Shown: piece after piece, positions 31,154 through 42,554 of the stretch | Layout of the letters: each line of letters begins with the position of its first letter | Numbering within the stretch: position 1 is the first letter of the stretch | Origin: Planosporangium mesophilum | GTDB taxonomy: Bacteria > Actinomycetota > Actinomycetes > Mycobacteriales > Micromonosporaceae | Direction of reading: 5' to 3' | Assembly: GCF_016863255.1 (NCBI RefSeq) | Contig: NZ_BOON01000050.1 | Location: 1 to 64,000, forward strand | Length of the DNA stretch: 64,000 bases | Notes under the pieces: model-generated | Database searches by the model: none | What the model was told of the DNA's origin: nothing | The model's input: the letters and a program-made list of their open reading frames with translations, nothing else | Program-made: the position numbers and the translations under genes

Positions 31154-32551
31154 ATGGTGGAGTACCGCGTCGAACGCGACACGATGGGTGAGGTACGCGT
31201 CCCCGCTCACGCGCTGTACCGGGCGCAGACCCAGCGGGCGGTGGAGAACTTCCCGATCTCCGGCGGGCGCCTGGAGCGCCGGCACATCCGGGCCCTGGCC
31301 CAGATCAAGGCCGCGGCGGCGGCGGTCAACGCCGAGCTGGGGGTGCTCGACCGCAAGATCGCTGACGCGATCGTCGGCGCCGCCGAGGCGGTGGCCGGCG
31401 GCCGCCACGACGACCAGTTCCCGGTGGACGTGTTCCAGACCGGCTCCGGTACCTCGTCGAACATGAACATGAACGAGGTGCTCGCGTCGCTCGCGGTCAA
31501 CCGCCTGGCGGTCACCGTGCACCCCAACGACCACGTCAACGCCTCCCAGTCGTCCAACGACGTCTTCCCGTCCTCGGTACACCTGGCGGCGACCGAGGCG
31601 ATCTCGGTCGACCTGATCCCGGCGCTGGACCACCTGGCGGAGGCGCTGGAGAGCAAGGCCGAGGATTTCGCGTCCGTGGTCAAGGCAGGCCGTACCCACC
31701 TGATGGACGCCACGCCGGTCACCCTCGGGCAGGAGTTCTCCGGGTACGCGGCGCAGGTGCGCTACGGCATCGAGCGGCTGCGGGCGAGCCTGGGCCGCGT
31801 CGCGGAACTGCCGCTGGGCGGGACCGCGGTCGGTACCGGCATCAACACCCCGCCCGGCTTCGCCCGGCTGGTCATCGAGCGGCTGGCCCACGAGACCGGG
31901 CTGCCGCTGACCGAGGCGCGCAACCACTTCGAGGCGCAGGGCGCGCGGGACGCCCTCGTCGAGGCGTCGGGCCAGCTGCGCACGATCGCGGCCGGTCTGT
32001 ACAAGATCGCGAACGACATCCGGTGGATGGGTTCGGGCCCCCGCGCCGGCCTGCGCGAGCTGGCCCTGCCCGACCTGCAGCCGGGATCGTCGATCATGCC
32101 GGGCAAGGTCAACCCGGTCGTACCGGAGGCGGTCCGCCAGGTCTGCGCGCAGGTGTACGGCAACGACGCCGCCGTCGCGTTCGCCGGCTCGCAGGGCGAC
32201 TTCGAGCTCAACGTCATGCTGCCGGTGATCGCCCGCAACCTGCTGGAGTCGATCCGGCTGCTGACCAACGTCAGCCGGCTGCTGGCCGACCGGACGGTCG
32301 CCGGGCTGACCGCCAACGAGGAGATCGCCCGGCAGTACGCGGAGAGCTCGCCCTCGATCGTCACGCCGCTCAACCGGTACCTCGGGTACGACGAGGCGGC
32401 CTCGATCGCCAAGCAGGCACTCAAGGAGAACAAGACGATCCGGCAGGTCGTGATCGAGCGGGGTCACGTCGAGGACGGCAAGATCAGCGAATCCGATCTC
32501 GACCGGACGCTGGACGTGCTGGCGATGACCCGACCCAGGTCGGAGCGGTGA
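31154..32551 (+). CDS. fumC: Fumarate hydratase class II
   Basis: The iron-free homotetrameric fumarase; 465 residues. [47 protein letters not shown] and the catalytic-loop signature [12 protein letters not shown] are all intact. ATG 31154 gives the standard N-terminus ([13 protein letters not shown]); a GTG at 31115 would add 13 atypical residues. It begins 54 bases after the SARP gene. Confidence 0.97.
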   Translation: MVEYRVERDTMGEVRVPAHALYRAQTQRAVENFPISGGRLERRHIRALAQIKAAAAAVNAELGVLDRKIADAIVGAAEAVAGGRHDDQFPVDVFQTGSGTSSNMNMNEVLASLAVNRLAVTVHPNDHVNASQSSNDVFPSSVHLAATEAISVDLIPALDHLAEALESKAEDFASVVKAGRTHLMDATPVTLGQEFSGYAAQVRYGIERLRASLGRVAELPLGGTAVGTGINTPPGFARLVIERLAHETGLPLTEARNHFEAQGARDALVEASGQLRTIAAGLYKIANDIRWMGSGPRAGLRELALPDLQPGSSIMPGKVNPVVPEAVRQVCAQVYGNDAAVAFAGSQGDFELNVMLPVIARNLLESIRLLTNVSRLLADRTVAGLTANEEIARQYAESSPSIVTPLNRYLGYDEAASIAKQALKENKTIRQVVIERGHVEDGKISESDLDRTLDVLAMTRPRSER

Positions 32552-32564
32552 CCCGGCCGCCCGC

Positions 32565-33191
32565 CTAGGACAGGGCCTTGGACACGGCCGACGCGGCCGC
32601 CACGACCTGCGGGCCGATCACGTCGGCGTTCAGCGCCGACAGCGCGACCACGCCGACGCTGGCCTCCAGCCCGTCGACGCCCGGCACGGCGGCGGCCACC
32701 CCGTACGCGCCGGTCTGCAGCTGGCCGGCGCTCGTCACGTACCCGTAGTCGCCGTCGCGACCGGCCAGGATCGCCTGCCCGGCCGCGCCCAGTTCCAGCG
32801 GGTGCCGGGAGCCGGTGCGGTACGCGACGTGGAACTGCGTCCAGCTCGGCTCGACCACCGCCAGCGCGAACCCTTCGGCGCCCTCGGCGACCGTCAGGTG
32901 GGCCGTTGCGCCGACCTTCTCGGCGAGGCGCCGCAGTGCCGGCAGGGCGGCGTCGGCGACGAGGGGCTGCGCCCGTCGCGCGAGGTGGAGCACGCCGGCG
33001 CCCAGCCGCAGCCGGCCGGCGCCGTCGCGCCGGATCATGCCGTGCGCGCCGAGCGTCGTCGCGAGCCGGTAGACGACGGCGCGACCCACCCCGAGCCGGG
33101 CCGCTGCCTCGGTCACGGTCAGGCCGCCGGGGGCCTCCGCGACCAGATGCAGCAGGCGAAGCCCCCGATCGAGGGTCTGCGCCGTCTCCAT
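32565..33191 (-). CDS. IclR-family transcriptional regulator
   Basis: A 208-residue regulator: N-terminal winged helix ([38 protein letters not shown]) and a C-terminal effector domain that is somewhat short for the family (usually about 250 residues in total). The effector half has [18 protein letters not shown] and [18 protein letters not shown]. The ligand is not predictable. ATG 33191 was chosen; GTG 33197 is two codons upstream. Convergent with fumC, divergent from cysS. Confidence 0.86.
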   Translation of the reverse strand: METAQTLDRGLRLLHLVAEAPGGLTVTEAAARLGVGRAVVYRLATTLGAHGMIRRDGAGRLRLGAGVLHLARRAQPLVADAALPALRRLAEKVGATAHLTVAEGAEGFALAVVEPSWTQFHVAYRTGSRHPLELGAAGQAILAGRDGDYGYVTSAGQLQTGAYGVAAAVPGVDGLEASVGVVALSALNADVIGPQVVAAASAVSKALS

Positions 33192-33299
33192 TGCCACGCG
33201 CAGAAATGTACGCGTAACAACCGGTGTCGCGCGGTCCCATTTCACTCTGTAGGCAGTGGGGGCAACGGCGGCGACCCCCTCGGCGGCTACCCTGGCAAT

Positions 33300-34711
<1,412 letters not shown>

Positions 34712-34712
<1 letters not shown>

Positions 34713-35836
34713 TGGCCGGTAATTCACAGCGCCGTGGTCGGCGTTCCACGCCTCGCAAGGGCCCGACGGTCGGCTCGGGGGGTAAGGGCCGGCAGAGCCT
34801 GGCCGGGCGCGGGCGCACGCTGCCCGCGTCCGAACGGCCGTGGCACAAGGCGTACTCGGGCGACGAGCCGCTGCCCGAGCGCACCGCCTGGAAGCAGGAG
34901 AAGGAGCGGCGCAAGGCGGCCGCCGAGGGGCGGGCCCCGAAGATCGGTACGCCCGGCAAGAAGGGCGCCCCCGCCGCGAAGAAGGGCGGCGGCAAGGCGG
35001 GCCCCCGCGTCGCGCCCGGACGGAAGGCCGCGACGCCGAAGGACGCCCCCGAACTGCTCGTCGGGCGCAACCCGGTGCTGGAGGCGCTGCGTACGCACGT
35101 ACCCGCGATGGCGCTCTACGTCGCGCAGGGCCTCGACGTCGACGACCGGATCAACGAGGCCGTCCGGACGGCGGCCGACCGGGGCATCCCGATCCTCGAG
35201 GTGAGCCGCGCCGAGTTGGACCGGATGACCGGCGGGGTGCTGCACCAGGGCATCGGGCTCCAGGTGCCGTCGTTCGCGTACGAGTCGTTCGACGACCTGG
35301 TCGCCGCCGCGTCCGAGAAGGTGGCGCCGCTGCTGGTGGCGCTCGACGGGGTGACCGACCCGCGCAACCTGGGCGCGATCGTGCGGTCGGCCGCCGCGTT
35401 CGGCGCGCACGGCGTGTTCTTCCCCGAGCGCCGGGCCGCGGGCATGACCGCGACCGCGTGGCGTACCAGCGCCGGCGCGGCCGCCCGGATCCCGGTGGCC
35501 CAGGTGACCAACCTGACCCGGGCGCTGAAGACCTGCCAGGACCAGGGCTACACCGTCGTGGGGCTGGACGCCGACGGCGAGGTCGAACTGTACAACCTCG
35601 AGGTGGCCGTCGAACCGCTCGTGGTGGTCGTCGGCTCCGAGGGGCGCGGGCTGTCCCGGCTCGTCGGGGAGACCTGCGACCTGCGGGTGAACATCCCGAT
35701 GGCGTCCGACATCGAGTCGCTCAACGCCTCGGTCGCCGCCTCGGTCGCCCTCGGCGAGGTCGCCCGGCGCCGCCGCGTCGACGCCGACCTGGCTACCCCA
35801 CCGCCTGTGGTGCGGTCCGGCCCACCACCGCTGTGA
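34712..35836 (+). CDS. rlmB: 23S rRNA 2'-O-ribose methyltransferase RlmB (SpoU/TrmH family)
   Basis: A 374-residue SPOUT methyltransferase. The first 110 residues are a Lys/Arg/Gly-rich extension typical of actinobacterial members. A substrate-binding domain follows ([14 protein letters not shown]), then the SPOUT fold with motif 1 [17 protein letters not shown], motif 2 [11 protein letters not shown] and motif 3 [16 protein letters not shown]. It probably methylates G2251 of 23S rRNA. Coupled to cysS (TGATG). Confidence 0.94.
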
Positions 35837-36129
35837 CCGTGGCGGGCAGGCCGAGGAACTCGCCGTAGCGGTCCGCGGCCGCCCGCAGGGTCTCCTGGTC
35901 GAGCGGCGCGGAGAGGGTCGCCTCGATGGTCACGCGGTCGTCGCCGACGGTCCGTTTCCACTGCCCCGGGGCCGCGCTGACGGTAGTGGTAGGCACTCAG
36001 CGCGTAGCTCCGGGACGCGGTGAGCTCCAACATCCACCGGATGTCCGCGGGCAGGACGAAGTGCCACGCCGGCCGCAGGACGTGGGTCCGCAGGATGCCT
36101 CCATGGCTGCTGACGGTAGGCGCGGGCAC
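35793..36129 (-). pseudogene. Remnant of a winged-helix DNA-binding (AlkZ-like, HTH_42) gene
   Basis: Two pieces of one family are left in different frames on the minus strand. The upstream piece reads GILRTHVLRPAWHFVLPADI, the family's N-terminal region. The downstream piece, from about 35990 to 35793, reads GQWKRTVGDDRVTIEATLSA and then [15 protein letters not shown], the family's C-terminus. Roughly 200 central residues are missing and the frame shifts at the join, so no functional protein is expected. The 3' end overlaps rlmB by 44 bases. Confidence 0.6.
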
Positions 36130-36232
36130 CGACAGAAAATCGATTGCCGCACCTTATGTATGGTTTTGGGGCCGGCCGCCGACGGGTACACGGATGCGAC
36201 CGGACTTCTGGCTACCAGAGGAGGTAAGACCT

Positions 36233-37435
36233 TTGCGGGGCGTCATCTGGGCGATCATCGCCACGGTTGCCGCGGTGGTGATCGCGCTCGGCGTGGTGGA
36301 GGTGGTACATCGAGCCGTTCGACGGCTCGGTAGACGCTCGGTCCTACTCACCGCGCTGACCGAGCACTCCCACCGGCCGTTACAGATGGTCGTCACCGTC
36401 CTCGCCGTGCAGGTGGCGATCCAGCCGGCCACCGCGCACGCCGCGGGTCGGCCCTGGCGCCAGAACCTGCTGCACCTCCTCGCGCTGGTCCTGATCGCCG
36501 CGACCGGCTGGCTGGTCGCCTCCCTGCTGCTGGTGCTCCAGGACACGGCGCTCACCCGGTTCCGGATCGATACGCCGGACAACCGGGAGGCGCGTCGGAT
36601 CCGTACCCAGATCGTCATGCTGCGCCGGGTCACCGTCGCGGTGGTCGCGATCATCGCCCTGGGCGTCATGCTCATGACCTTCCCCAGCGTGCGCGCGATC
36701 GGGACGACCGTACTGGCGTCTGCCGGCGTCATCGGCGCGGTAGCCGCCCTGGCCGCCCAGAGCGTCCTGGGCAACGTGGTCGCCGGGGTGCAACTGGCGT
36801 TCAGCGGCGCCGTCCGGATCGACGACGTCGTCGTGGTCGAGGGCGAATGGGGCCGGATCGAGGAGCTGACGCTCAGCTACGTGGTCGTACACATCTGGGA
36901 CGACCGCCGGCTGATCCTGCCCACCTCCTACTTCACGACCAAGCCCTTCCAGAACTGGACCCGTACGCAGTCCGCCGTCCTCGGTACGGCCGAGTTCGAC
37001 GTCGACTGGTCGGTGCCGGTACAGGACCTCCGGGAGGAGATGCGCCGCATGGTCGAGGGCACCGACCTGTGGGACGGGCGGGTCTGCGTGCTCCAGGTGA
37101 CCGACGCGGTCAAGGGGACGGTGCGGCTGCGGGCCCTGGTGAGCGCCGCCGACTCCGGAAAGCTGTGGGACCTGCGCTGCATGGTCCGTGAGCACATGAT
37201 CGCCTGGGTGCGCGAAAACCGGCCGACCGCCCTGCCCCGCACGCGCGCCGAACTGGCGGACAGCCGGGTCACGCGGCCGTGGAGGTGGGAGCATTCCCGG
37301 ATCGCGGACGGGGTCGGCACGAACGGGAACGTCCCGGACGACGCGCGGGTGTTCGGCGGCAGCGAGGACGGCGAAGCCCGCAGCGAGGCCTTCGTCGGCC
37401 CCGAGGAGCCGGTCGACGCCGGCTCCCGCCGCTAG
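36233..37435 (+). CDS. MscS-family mechanosensitive channel
   Basis: A 400-residue membrane protein: N-terminal helix (GVIWAIIATVAAVVIALGV), two more membrane helices, the pore-lining TM3 region (ASAGVIGAVAALAAQSVLGN, then a loop) and the MscS beta domain (IDDVVVVEGEWGRIEEL, RRLILPTSYF), then an acidic tail. The start is probably TTG 36233, because GAGGAGGT at 36218-36225 stands seven bases before it. ATG 36194 in the same frame would add 13 residues but lacks such a site. Probably releases solutes under osmotic stress. Confidence 0.87.
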   Translation: MRGVIWAIIATVAAVVIALGVVEVVHRAVRRLGRRSVLLTALTEHSHRPLQMVVTVLAVQVAIQPATAHAAGRPWRQNLLHLLALVLIAATGWLVASLLLVLQDTALTRFRIDTPDNREARRIRTQIVMLRRVTVAVVAIIALGVMLMTFPSVRAIGTTVLASAGVIGAVAALAAQSVLGNVVAGVQLAFSGAVRIDDVVVVEGEWGRIEELTLSYVVVHIWDDRRLILPTSYFTTKPFQNWTRTQSAVLGTAEFDVDWSVPVQDLREEMRRMVEGTDLWDGRVCVLQVTDAVKGTVRLRALVSAADSGKLWDLRCMVREHMIAWVRENRPTALPRTRAELADSRVTRPWRWEHSRIADGVGTNGNVPDDARVFGGSEDGEARSEAFVGPEEPVDAGSRR

Positions 37436-37454
37436 TCTTTCTGCCCTACTCGTA

Positions 37455-37495
37455 CGAAGGCCGTCATGGTGAGCAGTCCACCATGACGGCCTTCG
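37455..37495. terminator. Bidirectional hairpin terminator
   Basis: Perfect 17-bp arms (37455-37471 and 37479-37495) with a 7-base loop between the convergent mscS-like and ABC ATPase genes. The strongest simple stem in the core part of the window. Confidence 0.85.
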
Positions 37496-37508
37496 GCTGT
37501 CTTCGGTA

Positions 37509-38600
<1,092 letters not shown>

Positions 38601-38760
38601 GACGATGTACTCCCTTTCACCGGCAGGAACGTGCCGGACGATCCGAGTGAAAGACGTGGCCGTAGTCACGGCCAGTCCACACAACTTAGATGGGTTCCGA
38701 TCGCCTGCCAAGCCGCTGTTCGGTCCGGGTCTCGTGGTCGGGATTCGGGGTGGCGCGCCG

Positions 38761-38841
38761 GTTTCCGGCGCGCGGTCGGGGGTCGCGCCGGTTTCCGGCG
38801 CGCGGTCGGGGGTCGCGCCGGTTTCCGGCGCACCGTCGGGG
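38761..38841. repeat. 30-bp tandem repeat upstream of tRNA-Thr
   Basis: Two exact 30-base units (38761-38790, 38791-38820) and a 21-base partial third. Each unit has inverted GC-rich segments (GCGCCGG ... CCGGCGC). It lies in the 302-base gap between the ABC ATPase start and the tRNA; no gene is visible in that gap, which must hold promoters for both. Confidence 0.9.
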
Positions 38842-38902
38842 TCACTCCGGGCGGGGGCGACGGCCGCGTACCATCTCAGGGGTACCGCGAGCCGGTATGT
38901 CC

Positions 38903-38978
38903 GCCGACGTGGCGCAATTGGTAGCGCACCCGACTTGTAATCGGAAGGTTGCGGGTTCAAGTCCCGCCGTCGGCTCCA
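38903..38978 (+). tRNA. tRNA-Thr (anticodon TGT)
   Basis: A complete cloverleaf: acceptor GCCGACG/CGTCGGC, D-loop with AATTGGTAGCG, anticodon loop CTTGTAA with TGT at 38936-38938, T-arm GCGGGTTCAAGTCCCGC, and an encoded 3' CCA after discriminator T. The 3' half (from 38933) is the left attachment site of the integrated element. Because the element supplies an identical half, the tRNA stays functional. Confidence 0.96.
38933..38978 (+). other. attL attachment core
   Basis: 46 bases from the anticodon loop to the CCA of tRNA-Thr, repeated exactly at 56171. The integrase stop codon is 74 bases to the right. Confidence 0.92.
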
Positions 38979-39047
38979 CTCTTTTCCCAGTTCAGGGCCT
39001 TGTCTCTTCGCCGTGGATCGGGCAGGGGCTGCACCGAATGTCGCACC

Positions 39048-39069
39048 GATGTCACGCCGATGTCACATG
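39048..39069 (+). promoter_or_regulatory. Candidate integrase arm site near attL
   Basis: A 22-mer containing two GATGTCAC units 11 bases apart, 70 bases inside attL and overlapping the end of int. Nineteen of 22 bases match a site at 56046-56067 near attR, in the same orientation. Paired, repeated motifs flanking the core are expected for arm-type integrase or Xis binding. Confidence 0.4.
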
Positions 39070-40221
39070 CCCGAGCACCCTGGCTGCGTCGTGGAGTGCA
39101 TGATCTTGCGAGTGGACGTAGGTCCGCATCGTGAAGGCCGGGTCGGCGTGCCCTAGCCAGGCCGCGATCACCGCGACCGGGACGCCCTGGAGATGCATCA
39201 GCGTGCCGCAGGTATGGCGGGCGTCGTGGAGACGGATCCGGCGAACGCTAGCTCTCTTGACGAGCGTGTCCCACTTGTCCGCCACCGTCTCCGGGTGGAG
39301 CTGCTCGCCGAGTTCGTTGACCACCAGATAGCCGGTGTCCCGGTACGCGTCCCCAGCGCGTCGGCGTTCAGCGGCCTGGCGCCGCTTGGCCCGTTTCAGG
39401 ACCTCCACCAGGGCGTCAGTAAGGGGCAGGGTCCGCTTGCTGCGCTCGGACTTCGGCTCCGATTTCATGGGCAGACCATCGACCACCACGTTGTTCTCCC
39501 GGATCGTGATCGTCCGGCGCTTGAGATCGACGTCCGCCCATCGCATGCCGCAGATCTCACCGCGGCGGAGCCCGGACAGGGCGAGTAACCAGGCCGGTTC
39601 GAGGCGATCAGGGCGGGCGGCCGTGAGTACCTTCTTGACTTCGGCCGGGCTGTAGGTCTGCATCTCCTGCTTGACCTGCGGAAGACGGTCGACCAAGGCT
39701 ACGACGTTGCGTGCAAGCTCGCCCTGCCGGACCAGGTCGTCCAGCACGCTACCGAGCACGAACAGCATCAGATTGACAGTTCGCGCTTTCCATGGCCGTC
39801 TCGGCTTGCCGTTGGACCGCGGTAGCTTGCCGGCCACCAGCAGCGGGATGAGATCGTCGATGTCCTTCTTCGTGAGGCGCTGAACGGCGACCGCTCCGTA
39901 GGTCGTAATGACGGGGCGGAGCGCGTCGTGGTAACAGCTGGCCGTCTTCGCGCGAATACCACGTCGGCCGGCGAGCCAGTTCTCGCACGCCTGCGCCACC
40001 GTTAAGCTCGACTGCCCGACATAAGTCCCTGTCCGTACCTCTCCCTTCAGCTTGGCGTACTCCGCGACCGCCTCGTCCACAGTCTTGAAGCGGCGGCGGA
40101 CCTGGCGCCGCTTGCCGGTCGCCGGATCGGTTCCGACGTCCACGACGAGTTCGACGCGGCGTTCACCACTGGGCAGCGTTACCCATCTGGCGCCTGGCGG
40201 AAGCCGACGGCGGGGCGGCAT
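39052..40221 (-). CDS. int: Tyrosine recombinase (integrase)
   Basis: A 389-residue site-specific recombinase that should insert and excise the element at tRNA-Thr. The N-terminal AP2-like/SAM-like core-binding region is followed by the catalytic domain with Arg219 in SGLRRGE, Lys near 261, HDAR (His332-x-x-Arg335), His358 in GHAD and nucleophile Tyr368 in MRTYVH. All catalytic residues are present. It abuts attL and its ATG overlaps the xis stop by one base. Confidence 0.95.
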   Translation of the reverse strand: MPPRRRLPPGARWVTLPSGERRVELVVDVGTDPATGKRRQVRRRFKTVDEAVAEYAKLKGEVRTGTYVGQSSLTVAQACENWLAGRRGIRAKTASCYHDALRPVITTYGAVAVQRLTKKDIDDLIPLLVAGKLPRSNGKPRRPWKARTVNLMLFVLGSVLDDLVRQGELARNVVALVDRLPQVKQEMQTYSPAEVKKVLTAARPDRLEPAWLLALSGLRRGEICGMRWADVDLKRRTITIRENNVVVDGLPMKSEPKSERSKRTLPLTDALVEVLKRAKRRQAAERRRAGDAYRDTGYLVVNELGEQLHPETVADKWDTLVKRASVRRIRLHDARHTCGTLMHLQGVPVAVIAAWLGHADPAFTMRTYVHSQDHALHDAARVLGHVTSA

Positions 40222-40424
40222 CAGTGGCTCCCCTGTTCGTCGGTGAGTGCCGCAATCATTTCTTCGATGGCCTCACGCGGAATGAGCCTCCGGTTGCCCA
40301 GCTTCAACGAGCGCAGGCGGCCGGTGCGGACGAGTTCGTACGCCAGCGATCGCCCGACGTTGAGCAGTCGCGCAGCTTCTTCGACGCGGACCAGTCGCGG
40401 GGGTTCGGTCGTCGTAGTGGTCAA
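40221..40424 (-). CDS. xis: Excisionase / MerR-like helix-turn-helix protein
   Basis: A 67-residue DNA-binding protein of the excisionase type: VEEAARLLNVGRSLAYELVR is the helix-turn-helix, and RLIPREAIEEMIAAL the wing and C-terminal helix. In AICEs it sits upstream of int and directs excision. It overlaps the small gene upstream by four bases and int by one, so the three are translated together. Confidence 0.9.
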   Translation of the reverse strand: MTTTTTEPPRLVRVEEAARLLNVGRSLAYELVRTGRLRSLKLGNRRLIPREAIEEMIAALTDEQGSH

Positions 40425-40624
40425 ATCTCCTCCTTCGGCGTGACGGTGAAGTAGGCGCGGACGTGGCCGCGGCGGCGGGCCGGGCGGGTCTGGGTGGTGC
40501 AGGTGACGAGCGGGCCGAATAGCGGCGTTGCCTGTTCGGCGAGGTGGTTGAGGAGCTTTTCGGCCCAGCCGGCGGGGCCGATGACGCGGATCTGGAAGCT
40601 CGGTGCGGGTCGTCGGGCAGGCAT
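40421..40624 (-). CDS. Small AICE protein upstream of xis
   Basis: A 67-residue basic protein with no family that I can name. It reads as a compact alpha/beta unit (FQIRVIGPAGWAEKLLNHLA) with a basic patch (TRPARRRGHVRAYFTV). Genes in this position are common in pSAM2-type elements, and the ATGA overlap with xis supports it as real. Confidence 0.6.
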   Translation of the reverse strand: MPARRPAPSFQIRVIGPAGWAEKLLNHLAEQATPLFGPLVTCTTQTRPARRRGHVRAYFTVTPKEEI

Positions 40625-40668
40625 GGAATCTCCTGGTGGGTGTTGGCCGGCCGTCCTACGGTGAGGAC

Positions 40669-40770
40669 ATGGGGCCGGTTGGGATGGGATTGGCGTTCGT
40701 CGGGGCCGCGATCGGTGGTCTGGTGATGCTGGTGCAGTGGGCGGTGAGGCGCGTGCGCAGCCGCCCGTAG
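40669..40770 (+). CDS. Possible 33-residue membrane peptide
   Basis: An ATG frame on the strand opposite its neighbours, in the gap between rep and the small basic gene. It encodes one hydrophobic helix (GLAFVGAAIGGLVMLVQWAV) and a basic tail (RRVRSRP), the topology of a small membrane protein. A GTGAGG sits just before the ATG. Coding status rests only on this pattern. Confidence 0.35.
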   Translation: MGPVGMGLAFVGAAIGGLVMLVQWAVRRVRSRP

Positions 40771-40822
40771 AGTGCGGCGGCTGCGATCTGTCGCTGTGGA
40801 GTTGTCAAAGAACGCGCGCGTA

Positions 40823-42529
40823 CTAGGCGGTGGCGAGGCCGACGGGGGTACGCGAGCGGGCGGCGTCGGCGGCGGCCAGGGCGAGGGCCGCGTCGGCGAT
40901 GGTCTTCCAGCCGGTGCCGAGGTAGCGCCATTGGCCGATGACGACGGTGGCGTCTTGGTCGTGCTCGGTGGCGGTGGTCGAGGTGTGGTCGGCCGGGTCG
41001 GGGTCGGCCGGGCCAGTGGACGCATGAGCGGTGATGTGGCGTTGCCGGGCGGCGCGGAGTTCGCCCATGGTGATGGAGTAGCGGCGGGACTTGGTGGTGA
41101 TGTGGCCGCCGTGGCCGTACTGGTGGGCCCACCGCCGCAGGCCGGCATACGGGTTGCCTTCGCTAGCGGTGGGCGTCTCGGCGTCGGGGGCCGGTTCGCT
41201 GGGGTTGCAGTATGCGCAGGCGGCGAGCCGGGTCGGCCGGCCGCAGTCCGGGCAGCTCCAGCGGCCGCGGAGGCCGGGCGCGGGGCGGTCGGGCTGTGGC
41301 CGGTCGGAGAGCCGGGTCGGGGTGTGGGTGGGGCGGCCGAGGGTCCAGCAGGCGTCGATGAGGCGGCCGGTGTGGCGGTCGGGGTCGGCGTAGTGCTCGA
41401 CGGTGTCGCCGGTCAGCCGCCGGGTGACCAGGCCGGTGACCTCGGTGGATTTGGTGACGTATTTGGCGAGGTAGCCGGCGACGTGCTGTTCGGTGACGGC
41501 GGCGTCGGGGATGCCGCGGCGGATGATGCGCACGTCGGCGCGGTGCTCGCCGGTGGGGGCGCCCCATTCCAACAACCAGCCGGCGGGCCGGTCGGGGTGC
41601 GGTGGGGTGCGGTAGGTGACGTCGGCCGCGGCCGCCAGGACCAGACGGCGAAACGTCTCAGCCGACAGCTGCGCAGGCGGGGGAAGGATGGCCTCGGGGT
41701 CGGTCTTGTCGTAGCCGTCCAGGCGGAGCACGGCGTGGTAGTGGATAACGCCGCGGCGCTGGGTCTCGGCGATCTTCGCGTACCGCACCGCGACCCGTAC
41801 CCGGAGCCGCTTGGCCTCGGCGCGCAGCAGGGCGCGCAGCCGGGTCATGGTGCGGTCCCACAGCCGGGGGGCGAAGTGATTCCACACGACCTGGGCGGCG
41901 TGGTCGTAGCAGTCCAGGCACAGCGGCCGGCCGAGGACCCGGTCGGTGTGGGCGTGGCTGGCGTAGCAGTAGGCCGGTTTGCCATGTAGACACAGCGGTT
42001 TGTCGCGGCGGGGCCGGCAGCGGGTGCGGGCGGCGTGTTGGTGCGAGGGTCCGGTGTGGACCGGGCCGAACGACGGGGCGACCAGGGTGATGAACAGCGC
42101 CGGATGTTCGGCCACATGCTCGGGAACACCTTTGCCGCCGCGCAGGCCGGCGGCGATGACGTGATAGGTGTCGTACCGGTAGACCCGAGAGCAGGCGGGG
42201 CAGACCTGTTCGCGGCGGTTGCCGCACGACTTGTACAACACCCCGTCCGGCAGACTCGTGCTGTCGAAGACCTCCAGGACCCGGCCGGTCGCGGCGTCGA
42301 CCGTGGTGGAGCCCCCGTAGAGGCGGACCGGGTGGGTGCAGCCGCGCAGCCGACCGGCCCGGCCGTACCAGGTGCCGAAGTCCGGCGAGGTGGCGCGGGC
42401 GATCAGGCCGTACGGGTCGGCGCCGCCGGTGTGCACGTCGGCGGGCAGTCCGGCGAGGTCGGCGAGCAGACCGACGATGCCGGGTACCGCGGGGGTACCC
42501 GCCGCGGCGGTGTGGTCGGTGCTGGTCAT
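40823..42529 (-). CDS. repSA: Rolling-circle replication initiator (RepSA-like)
   Basis: A 568-residue replication protein. Cys-rich zinc sites lie in the first half (CGNRREQVCPAC, CLDC). The catalytic metal motif HYHAVL is at 263-265, and the nicking-Tyr segment GYLAKYVTKSTE at 353-357. This is the RepSA type that gives pSAM2 elements their excised circular replication. ATG 42529 has a GGGAGG site. The C-terminal quarter includes another CxxC pair (CPDCGRP, CAYC). Confidence 0.9.
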   Translation of the reverse strand: MTSTDHTAAAGTPAVPGIVGLLADLAGLPADVHTGGADPYGLIARATSPDFGTWYGRAGRLRGCTHPVRLYGGSTTVDAATGRVLEVFDSTSLPDGVLYKSCGNRREQVCPACSRVYRYDTYHVIAAGLRGGKGVPEHVAEHPALFITLVAPSFGPVHTGPSHQHAARTRCRPRRDKPLCLHGKPAYCYASHAHTDRVLGRPLCLDCYDHAAQVVWNHFAPRLWDRTMTRLRALLRAEAKRLRVRVAVRYAKIAETQRRGVIHYHAVLRLDGYDKTDPEAILPPPAQLSAETFRRLVLAAAADVTYRTPPHPDRPAGWLLEWGAPTGEHRADVRIIRRGIPDAAVTEQHVAGYLAKYVTKSTEVTGLVTRRLTGDTVEHYADPDRHTGRLIDACWTLGRPTHTPTRLSDRPQPDRPAPGLRGRWSCPDCGRPTRLAACAYCNPSEPAPDAETPTASEGNPYAGLRRWAHQYGHGGHITTKSRRYSITMGELRAARQRHITAHASTGPADPDPADHTSTTATEHDQDATVVIGQWRYLGTGWKTIADAALALAAADAARSRTPVGLATA

Positions 42530-42554
42530 CGGCGGGTACCTCCCTTCCGGGTTG

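Noticed and set aside
38761-38841. CRISPR array
   Set aside because: Units are directly adjacent without spacers, and no cas genes are present. The same applies to the repeats at 7478-7582.
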